DNA of 17,524 nucleotides, taken from Chromera velia. Taxonomy: Eukaryota; Sar; Chromeraceae. The stretch is taken from assembly GCA_018398765.1 (NCBI GenBank), contig JAHBMJ010002607.1, positions 1 through 17,524 of the forward strand. Direction: 5' to 3'. Of this stretch, positions 1-17,524 are shown one piece after another. Made by a program: the position numbers and the translations under genes. Within the stretch, counting starts at the first letter, position 1, and each line of letters starts with the position of its first letter. Below the pieces are notes generated by a model that did no database searches, had not been told where the DNA came from, and saw only the letters and a list, made by a program, of their open reading frames with translations.

Positions 1-1
1 A

Positions 2-2167
2 CTTGGTGAGGAAGACAGGAGGGCAGCACCAAGAAAAACAAAAGACAGCATGACGACCCAGCAGGTAGCAGAAGGTTTCAAACAAACGTACGAGCTGCCA
101 AAGGAAGAGAAAGAAGAGAGAAAGAGGGAACAAGAAAGAAAAACGACAGTGAGTAGAGCGATTAAGGAGAAAGGATGGCATATAGCAGAGGAAAAGGAGG
201 TAAGAAAGGCAATAAAAAGAGTAGGCAACCCCAGAAAGGCCGCTGAGAAGGACGGAATGCCCCCAGGAATGCTGAGAACGATGGAAAAATCGACTGAGCT
301 GGTATCTTTGTATGTTTTGTTAATTAATGTTGCATATCGTTTTGGTTGGTGGCCGAAAGGGTGGAATGACTTGCCGGTGACGGCCCTTCCAAAACCGGGT
401 AAGTCACTCGCACTAATTGGGGGATGGAGGGGAGTGCACCTAGTGGTAGCAGATGTGAAATGGGGGGACATGATCATGAGAACAAAGGTGGAAAAGGAAG
501 CCAGACAGACGTTATGGCAGTTCGCATATAAGAGAAAGACAGGCACATGCAATGCAATTTTTCTTTTGCTGTTCGTTATTGCTCGAATGGAAGTGCTCAG
601 TGTTGCTTTTGTTGACTTCACACGGGCTTTCGACGAAGTGAGGCTGGAAAAGTTAAAAGAAAAATTGAGAAAGGCAGGGGTGGAGGAAGGCCTGATCAGA
701 TGGGTTGAGGCCTCTCTGAAAAAAGTGAGGGCACGGGTGAAGGGAACGAGCATGTGGTACCCGGAAGACAAAGGACTCAAGCAAGGAGGCCCGAGCGGCC
801 CTTCCTTTTACTCTGTGTACACACATGACTTACCAGAGGAAGTAGAAAAGATGAGAGGACAGAGACGACAGACCGACAGACAGAGGTCAAAGGTGCCGGC
901 AGGAGAAAACGGGAGGTGGGTCGATTTCCTTGCCCCTCTGTTTGCAGATGATATAACACTCCTCGAATCCTCAGATAGACAGTTGAACCTTCTTTTTTCG
1001 AACCTTGTAGCCTTTGCAGAACCTCTTCACCTTCTATTCTCTGACAAGTCGAGATTGGTCCGGTTTGGCCGCATCGCATCAAGAGAGAAAGAAGAAGTTA
1101 GACTGGGGGATATAGTGATGAAAGAAGCAAGAGAGCATTGCCAACCCTACCTGGGACTAGTCCTATCCGCCGACTGCAACCTAGAAACCATGATGAAAGC
1201 ATGGTCAATCAAAGTAGAGAGATGCATGCAGGGACTGATGGGGAAGATAGGAAAGGAGGGAGGGATTCTACCCGCTGATTGCTTCAATATATTTAAACAG
1301 ACAGTGCACGCCGTATGGTTGTATGGATGCGAAATCCATGCATGTCCAGATAGCGCATATACAGAATTCGACGAGAAGCAAAGGAGATTTATCAGGTTTG
1401 TTTTGCGTTTGAGAAAGAAAAAGAATTGTGACACGCTGATGATGGAAGGAGGTTTCATTCCAATCGATCTCGAAGTGGCTTCCAGAACGATCCGGTGGAC
1501 AGGGAAGGCTTTAAAGGAGAGAAGAAACAAAGCGGTAGGGCAAGCAATCCTCACATGCCTGAGAGAGGGGATAGAGAACGAAATGGAGGGGGGGAGAGGA
1601 ATGGATCCTTTTCATCTTTTCCTTCATCTGAAACAATGTGCACAGGCACTCTACACAGACAGAGGAATGCACCTTTTTATAAGAGAAAGACTAAAAGGAA
1701 GCGTAGGGCAGAGAGGAACACAGGTAGTCAACGAGAGAGTGGACGGGATAGAGAGATGGCTGCTGAAGAGAACAAAAAATGAGCTAGACGAGAAGAAGAG
1801 AGAGGCGTTTGCACATAGAATAGAAAGAAACATAAGAGAGAAGAGCAGTCAGGAGAAGGCAGAACTGACAAGAGTGATGATGGCTGACGTACACAGAAAG
1901 GTCTCAAACGGAAACCGTCTCCACCTTTCTTTGTTTGAAGACAGAGCAGGTAGAAAGGTTGGCTCGACAATGAAAATAGACAGAGAGAGAATAGGGAGAG
2001 CCCCTTTTTGCTATATGAGAGTGGCGCCACGATCAGAACACAGGAGGAGAGCAGCATGCAGGGTGGGAGACAGGGCTGTGGCTGCGACTCAGGGAAAAAT
2101 TCCGGTAAGGGGGGGAGAGAAGGTGCCGTTACAGAAAAGGATGTGCCAGTTGAAATCCATCTGGTGA
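2..2167 (+). CDS. LINE-type reverse transcriptase, 5' partial
   Basis: The frame is open from base 2; the first ATG is at 50, but the sense codons before it show that the protein starts outside the window. Counting from that ATG, a finger motif with PKPGK is near residues 114-118, palm motif A (VAFVDFTRAFDEV) at 185-197 with the metal-binding Asp at 189, motif B (GLKQGGPSGPSFYSVY) at about 242-257, motif C (FADD) at 298-301 and a YLGLVLS thumb-start motif near 360. These are hallmarks of the RT that copies LINE RNA at a nicked target. Motif B reads KQGG-PSGP where the family usually has a QG(C/G)-LSP pattern. Between motifs B and C sits a basic insert containing RRQTDRQR, encoded by CAGA-like repeats. 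The last 40-50 residues of this frame look out of frame relative to the family. Confidence 0.88.
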   Translation, partial: LGEEDRRAAPRKTKDSMTTQQVAEGFKQTYELPKEEKEERKREQERKTTVSRAIKEKGWHIAEEKEVRKAIKRVGNPRKAAEKDGMPPGMLRTMEKSTELVSLYVLLINVAYRFGWWPKGWNDLPVTALPKPGKSLALIGGWRGVHLVVADVKWGDMIMRTKVEKEARQTLWQFAYKRKTGTCNAIFLLLFVIARMEVLSVAFVDFTRAFDEVRLEKLKEKLRKAGVEEGLIRWVEASLKKVRARVKGTSMWYPEDKGLKQGGPSGPSFYSVYTHDLPEEVEKMRGQRRQTDRQRSKVPAGENGRWVDFLAPLFADDITLLESSDRQLNLLFSNLVAFAEPLHLLFSDKSRLVRFGRIASREKEEVRLGDIVMKEAREHCQPYLGLVLSADCNLETMMKAWSIKVERCMQGLMGKIGKEGGILPADCFNIFKQTVHAVWLYGCEIHACPDSAYTEFDEKQRRFIRFVLRLRKKKNCDTLMMEGGFIPIDLEVASRTIRWTGKALKERRNKAVGQAILTCLREGIENEMEGGRGMDPFHLFLHLKQCAQALYTDRGMHLFIRERLKGSVGQRGTQVVNERVDGIERWLLKRTKNELDEKKREAFAHRIERNIREKSSQEKAELTRVMMADVHRKVSNGNRLHLSLFEDRAGRKVGSTMKIDRERIGRAPFCYMRVAPRSEHRRRAACRVGDRAVAATQGKIPVRGGEKVPLQKRMCQLKSIW

Positions 2168-2784
2168 CAGAATGTCCTGTTTTTGACAGAGAGAGAGCAG
2201 AAATGTTCAGAAAGATAGAAGGGAAATGGGACAGCAAGATGGAAGAAAGAGCCAGAAAGGCAGCCACAGAAAGAGAAGGGCTCAACAGAGAAGAGGGAAA
2301 AAGGGACAACTCGACGCTTTTCTGTTTTCTGTTGAATGAATGTCATGCCGGAGTGGATGAGTTTTTGGGATGGGCGTCATTCAGACGGAGGGTGTTTGAG
2401 GAGTGTCCAGGACGGTACGGACACATAGAGGGAGACGCTCTGGCGGCCAGACATGCAGGAATCACCGGAAGGCAGCGGGCGATCGAGAGACTAACAAAAG
2501 AATATGAGGAGACAATTGATAACTTAGAGACGACCGAAGGAGCGTTAGGGTGGGGAAGGAGGGAGCCGCAGAAGAAGATTGATAAAGCAAACAAAAAGAG
2601 CGAGGAAGCCCAAATCACATGCCGTTTCAGATCGATTTTCAGGCCGGAAAGCCAACGCGGATCCAGAGCCGTGGCTCGAACAACGAACAATCATGCAGCA
2701 GCGGCCAGGGCAACAGACTCTGGCGGGCCCCGAGGGCGGGGTCTGATACCTCAGCTTAGGCTGGGGAACGCCCCGCCCTGCTAG
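2008..2784 (+). pseudogene. C-terminal part of the LINE ORF in a shifted frame, with Cys/His motif
   Basis: This frame overlaps the end of the RT frame by 160 bases and lies in another reading frame. It carries CGC followed by EIHLVTECPVFDRERAEMF, matching the C-x-C ... H-x(4)-C zinc-knuckle layout that many LINE ORF2 proteins have at their C terminus (known for the family; here C-G-C, H and C are seen). The continuation of the RT protein therefore most likely switches frame at about 2015-2030, where both frames give family-like residues on either side. A one-base deletion is the simplest explanation; a programmed -1 shift is possible but no slippery heptamer stands out. No start codon of its own is convincing (the open frame begins with TTG). 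It ends at a stop at 2782-2784, just beyond the hairpin that starts at 2734. Confidence 0.65.
2734..2778 (+). other. 3'-end stem-loop of the LINE
   Basis: An outer 8-bp stem pairs GGGCGGGG (2734-2741) with CCCCGCCC (2771-2778). Inside it a second stem pairs CCTCAGC (2749-2755) with GCTGGGG (2760-2766), using one G-U pair, around a TTAG loop. The last codons of the shifted ORF lie over it. Several LINEs and their SINE partners use such 3' stem-loops for RT recognition; that role here is inference from position and shape. Confidence 0.6.
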
Positions 2785-2833
2785 CTCTGGCGACAGATAG
2801 ACATAGCGGGAAGGCCCTAGGGCGGAACATATT

Positions 2834-2858
2834 AATCAATCAATCAATCAATCAATCA
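2834..2858 (+). repeat. TCAA tetranucleotide tail at the LINE 3' end
   Basis: About six copies of a TCAA unit follow the LINE stem-loop by some 55 bases. Short microsatellite tails instead of poly(A) are known for several LINE clades. The same tetranucleotide recurs at 4641-4654 and 11033-11045. Confidence 0.7.
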
Positions 2859-3155
2859 GTAGTATTTAGAATATCATTTTAAAGAAATAAGATGAGAATA
2901 ATACTGCAGATTGCCCACCTAAAAGCGGCAAGCGCGTGCATTCGGGGGACCAGAGGAGTGCAGAGTAGGTAGTGCGCTTGTCATGACTGAGGGATAGGAA
3001 GTACTTAGCAAATGCCAAAGAAGGCATTCAGATGGAGCCTGAGGAGCGTCAAGTATGAGGTTACATGAGAAAGAAAGCTAGCAGCGAGGGCAGTAACCAG
3101 GACAGAAGGAAGAGACGAAAGACGCATAGGTCAGATACTAGGAACAAACTTTAAA

Positions 3156-3400
3156 TCAATGCCCCCCCCTAAAAAAAGAATAATACTTTATAGACAATAC
3201 TACTAAATTTATTAAAGCCTGCGCCTCTAGCTTAATCCGCCTAAGCCTCTCAATACCTAGCTGAATACCTCTCAGGGTGCTGATGGACGCGCGTTCTAAA
3301 TTTAGAAAGAAATTCAAGCTAGACTTCAAGGAAATTAAATTGATTAATTTCAAAATTTACAACTTCACTGGCAACTTCATACGCCCTACCTCTTCAGTAT
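3156..3400. other. AT-rich island
   Basis: Bases 3156-3400 are clearly richer in A and T than the flanks, with runs such as ATTAAATTGATTAATTTC. The minus-strand frame at 3156-3353 (65 codons, rich in Leu, Ile, Lys and Asn) only reflects this composition; it matches nothing I recognise. An organelle-DNA insertion or an old AT-rich repeat are both possible. Confidence 0.4.
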
Positions 3401-3954
3401 GCCGTCCAAAACTCTGCTCCCTTATTTTCAGAAAGCTTGTTAGAAAGATACATCGTTCCATTTGCGACAGTCCTGTCTTGACACAAGTAGGCATCCCCTG
3501 AATGACCAATCGATCCTTTTCACCTGCATGGCAACTTTTTTTTCCCGTCCCCTCCCCACCCCGCCATACCCGATATCTTCTTTTCTCTTCCCTTCCTTCA
3601 TCAAACTAGTCGACCAGTCACGCCTCCCTGTCGAGAAGTGGATCTATCCTTTCCGGAGCGGCCTCGAACGAACGTTCATGCAGCCGGACAAGAACAATCA
3701 AGTGAAGTGCTCGCACAGCATATGTACAGCCAGCCGAGAATTAAGTCAGCTGGATCGATCCATCAGACTGCTCTCATTCTTTCATTTTTTCTCTCGCTCT
3801 CTGTTTCTTTCTTTCCGTCATACAACTCTTTCACCCGGAACTTCCCCCCCCCTCGAGTCCCCTTCTTCTGTTGTGCAGGCAGGAGTGCTTTGCCGTCTCC
3901 CGTCCTTCGTGGACTTCAGCAGGGTCGAATTTCTCTTTGCATGGCATTAGAAAC

Positions 3955-4023
3955 AACATTGTCGTCGACGGTGTGTTTGCCAGTAGTCCCTCACGAGAAT
4001 ATTCTCGTGGACGGTGCGTTTGC
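3955..4023. repeat. 43-bp-spaced imperfect direct repeat with an 18-bp perfect palindrome
   Basis: Two 26-base copies (3955-3980 and 3998-4023) differ at four positions and lie 43 bases apart. At 3992-4009, overlapping the start of the second copy, is the self-complementary 18-mer CACGAGAATATTCTCGTG. Palindromes of this length are rare by chance and could be a dimer binding site or a hairpin. Confidence 0.75.
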
Positions 4024-4236
4024 GTACCCCAACCGGATCGGAGTCGTGGGGGACCACAGAGGGTGGGGACCTCCGGGACTCTGCTGTTGCTGGAGCTGCA
4101 GCACCAGCAGCAAAAGCAGCACAGACACGGACAAAAAAGAGGAGAAAAGAAAGGGGGAAGTAAGGGGATGAGAGAGGATCCAAACTCGATTGCGGCATGA
4201 GAGAGAAGGAAGAGGCACGTGTGACTGACAGCATGC

Positions 4237-4238
<2 letters not shown>

Positions 4239-4273
<35 letters not shown>
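4239..4273. repeat. (GT)n dinucleotide microsatellite
   Basis: An uninterrupted run of about 17 GT units on the plus strand, in the non-coding stretch. No gene structure is attached to it. Confidence 0.95.
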
Positions 4274-4274
<1 letters not shown>

Positions 4275-4632
4275 CTTCCTGGTTATCTGCTTTCAGTCTG
4301 TTTGGCTCACTTCTGTTGGGCATGCAGGGAAGTGGAAAAGAAAAACCATCGTGTGAAAGAACAAAAGAAGAAACAAAGTTAAAGAGCATCCTGTTCCTTT
4401 GAGAAGTTTTTTTGTCAAGATTCATCCACGCAAAGAACAGCGAACTTGCACTCTCTCTCGGTCGCTCAAAATAATTCTTGGATAACTTGTCATGCATTGT
4501 CTCAGACCGCCTGAATAATTTGTATTTTCTGCCGCCTTGCTTCGTTCGACTAAGTTGAGTTCTCGTTCAACTTCCCTCTCGGTGCATCGAACGAACTCTG
4601 TTAAAGGGCTGGCGACCTTCCAGCTGCACTGT

Positions 4633-4746
4633 CGGAGGCCATCAATCAATCAATGAACCCCTCCCGTTTACTTTCATACAGAGTTTCCCTGAAAAAGAAT
4701 TCTGTATGAAAGTAAACGGAGGCCATCAATCAATTAGCCCCTCCCG
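4633..4746. repeat. Direct repeat - hairpin - direct repeat structure
   Basis: An 18-base sequence (CGGAGGCCATCAATCAAT) occurs at 4633-4650 and again at 4717-4734; CCCCTCCCG follows each copy (4658-4666 and 4738-4746). Between them is a perfect 17-bp inverted repeat (4666-4682 pairing with 4701-4717) with an 18-base loop. The stem can extend by about five more pairs past one bulged C. The layout resembles a very small foldback or MITE-like insertion. Confidence 0.8.
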
Positions 4747-5365
4747 ACTTTTCCTTGGAAGAAGATATGAAGAATGATGAATGAAAGGACGGAAACCAAA
4801 ACCGCGTGCGTACCTGCTGGACGGTCGAAAAAATGGCGGTGGTCACGAGGAGCGCTTCAGAGAGGGCAGCTGCGTGCGTTCGTCAATGGCAGTACGGGGA
4901 GGTGAGAGGGAGCATGTCGATTACACCACACGAGGGAGGAACAAAAACACACAACCGAGAGAGAGGCAGGCAGCCCCGTGACCCTTTTCAAATTCGTAAG
5001 GAAAGAATGCAGGAAGACAAGGTGGAAGGAAGATAGAGAGGTCTCCTTCCATGTGTTCTCACAGGGGGGGAGGGAACAGCAGGAAGGAATGAACCGTCAT
5101 TCGATGAAATTTGAACACAAGAGGAAAGGGGGCAAGGAGGGTGGGTGCGTGGAAAGGCGACTGTGGGAGGGGAGGAAGAGGTTTCTCAGAAGGCCCGCGG
5201 CATTCCTGTCCGTCTGCCTGTCTGATTGCAAGGGGAACACCACACTCTTCAAACAATCTAACAATGAAGGAGGGAAGCAGACGACTGACGAATCGAAGGT
5301 CCCTCGAACAGCTGTACATCAATTAAATAACGACACGAGGCAATCTGCAGTCATCCATTCATGCA

Positions 5366-5366
<1 letters not shown>

Positions 5367-5410
<44 letters not shown>

Positions 5411-5425
5411 ACACACACACACACA
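5367..5425. repeat. (CA)n microsatellite
   Basis: About 28 CA units with one interruption, read as (TG)n on the strand of the kinase gene. It lies just downstream of the last placed kinase exon; further TG- and GTGA-type repeats fill 5426-5620. Confidence 0.95.
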
Positions 5426-5623
5426 TTCACACGCACACATTCACACGCAAGAGTAAGGCGAAGCAACGAAAGTAAGGAGAACACATCGCTAGAGCAAATA
5501 CAGCAATGCAAAAGGAAAGTCTCTCTCCGTATATTCTCTCTCACACACACATACCTACCGACATACACTTCCTCACACACTCACTCACTCACTCAGTCAC
5601 TCACTCACACACTCCTCACTCAC

Positions 5624-16908
<11,285 letters not shown>

Positions 16909-17524
16909 GGCGGCTTTTGGTTGTAATCTCGATCCTCTCTCTGGCTTTTCTGTTCCGTCTCTTCTCGAAGAATTTCTGGGTGTTGTCTTTCAAGAGCAGC
17001 TTCAGTCTGTCTGATTTTCCCCTTTCTTGTCTCGCTGCGCAGTCCCTCGCGTCCCTCTGTCTCCGCACAAACAGTCTCACGGAAACGAGTGGGAAGTGAT
17101 GGGAGACCGGCAGGCTTCCCCGACAAAGTGGCCGCGTCGGACCCGTCGAGTGGACCTCCTCGCTGTGCTTGCAACAGAGATAGAGATCGACGGGCTTGGT
17201 CGAGTTGGATCAGAATTTCATCGAACACCCCTCAATGGCACTTTCTGAGACAGCTGCGCGAACAGCGATCGAAACTCTCTCAGTGACACACAGTATTGAT
17301 ACATCACTTCTGCTCAGTTGCGTTCCAGTGGAGTCTGAGTGGACTCACATTCTACAGCTCACAATTCTGCGGCGGCGCAGCCGCTCGTCGCGGCGCGCCC
17401 ACGTCCATACATGGCCCGCGATGGCCGGAGCGCGCGCCGCCGCGCCGCAGTTGACGATCGACACAATATATATCAACACATCTTTTGCCATCGATCTTTC
17501 TTTTCAAACAAATTTGATATAGAT
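16909..17524 (-). promoter_or_regulatory. 5' flank of the kinase gene, presumed leader and promoter
   Basis: No gene is supported here. Frames that run across it on the minus strand begin with GTG rather than ATG and match nothing. A CpG-rich segment lies at about 17368-17450 (GGCGGCGCAG, CGCGGCGCGCC, GCGCGCGCCGCCGCGCCGCAG), followed by an AT-rich stretch. A CpG-rich promoter is possible; no TATA box or initiator can be assigned. Confidence 0.35.

Larger units (their letters stand above)
1..2858 (+). mobile_element. LINE-type non-LTR retrotransposon, 5' part outside the window
   Basis: A reverse transcriptase frame, a C-terminal Cys/His motif in a second frame, a GC-rich 3' stem-loop and a short tetranucleotide tail follow one another in the order expected for the 3' two thirds of a LINE-type element. 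The reading frame is already open at the first bases, so the 5' part lies to the left; an AP-endonuclease domain would be expected there from the family layout, but it is not visible. No long terminal repeats are seen. The frameshift near the 3' end suggests a dead or dying copy. The 3' boundary is placed at the end of the TCAA run by inference; no target-site duplication can be tested because the left end is missing. Confidence 0.85.
2859..5257. other. Non-coding stretch between the LINE and the kinase gene
   Basis: I see no supportable gene here. Open frames exist on both strands between 3460 and 4230, but they overlap each other, lack any recognisable domain and follow low-complexity pyrimidine-rich or triplet-repeat sequence. 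2880-3150 is purine-rich and could be an eroded retroelement remnant. 3156-3400 is AT-rich. 3530-3850 is pyrimidine-rich on the plus strand. 4080-4130 holds GCTGCTG/CAGCAG-like triplets. The end of the minus-strand kinase gene may reach into the right-hand edge of this region. Confidence 0.5.

Noticed and set aside
777-2309. Minus-strand frames rich in Ser, Leu and Phe under the LINE
   Set aside because: They are antisense shadows of the purine-rich LINE coding strand.
2900-3010. tRNA or small RNA gene
   Set aside because: Parts look stem-like, but no A box/B box pair or cloverleaf could be built.
3462-4234. Overlapping open frames on both strands in the left non-coding region
   Set aside because: They have low-complexity or repeat-driven composition, no domain, and no clear splice structure tying them to a gene.

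Overview
This is a piece of a nuclear genome from a repeat-rich eukaryote, most likely a microbial alga or protist. The evidence is one gene split into at least 14 exons by GT-AG introns, two kinds of eukaryotic retroelement (a LINE-type and a Penelope-like reverse transcriptase), and simple repeats scattered everywhere. There is no sign of prokaryotic organisation. A chromerid alga such as Chromera velia would fit the style (large genome, long repeat-filled introns), but this is an inference from texture and not an identification.

Left part (1-2858, + strand): the 3' part of a LINE-type non-LTR retrotransposon that enters from the left edge. Its reverse transcriptase frame is open from base 2 to 2167. 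The zinc-finger-like C-terminal part continues in a different frame (2008-2784), so this copy carries a frameshift. A GC-rich stem-loop (2734-2778) and a short TCAA-type tail (2834-2858) close the element.

Middle left (2859 to about 5600): no gene can be supported. The stretch holds an AT-rich island, an 18-bp perfect palindrome, dinucleotide repeats and a direct repeat-hairpin-direct repeat structure.

Right part (about 5600-16908, minus strand): a single gene for the catalytic subunit of an SNF1/AMPK-type protein kinase. Fourteen exons can be placed, and the reading frame is kept across every junction. They encode the full kinase domain (exons 1-8), a UBA-like/auto-inhibitory segment broken by a glycine-rich insert (exons 8-9), a low-complexity linker (exons 10-11) and a KA1-like C-terminal domain with a Pro/Ala-rich insert (exons 12-14). 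The true 3' end is not certain. Nearly all 5' splice sites start a short run of GTNN tetranucleotide repeats, and many 3' splice sites directly follow microsatellites.

Intron 5 of the kinase gene (11553-14926), which separates the DFG exon from the activation-loop exon, contains a Penelope-like reverse transcriptase frame (12762-14681) on the same strand as the host gene. It is surrounded by CAGA repeat modules and short direct repeats. Intron 12 carries a 56-bp minisatellite in about eight copies. The far right (16909-17524) is the 5' flank of the kinase gene and ends in a CpG-rich stretch.
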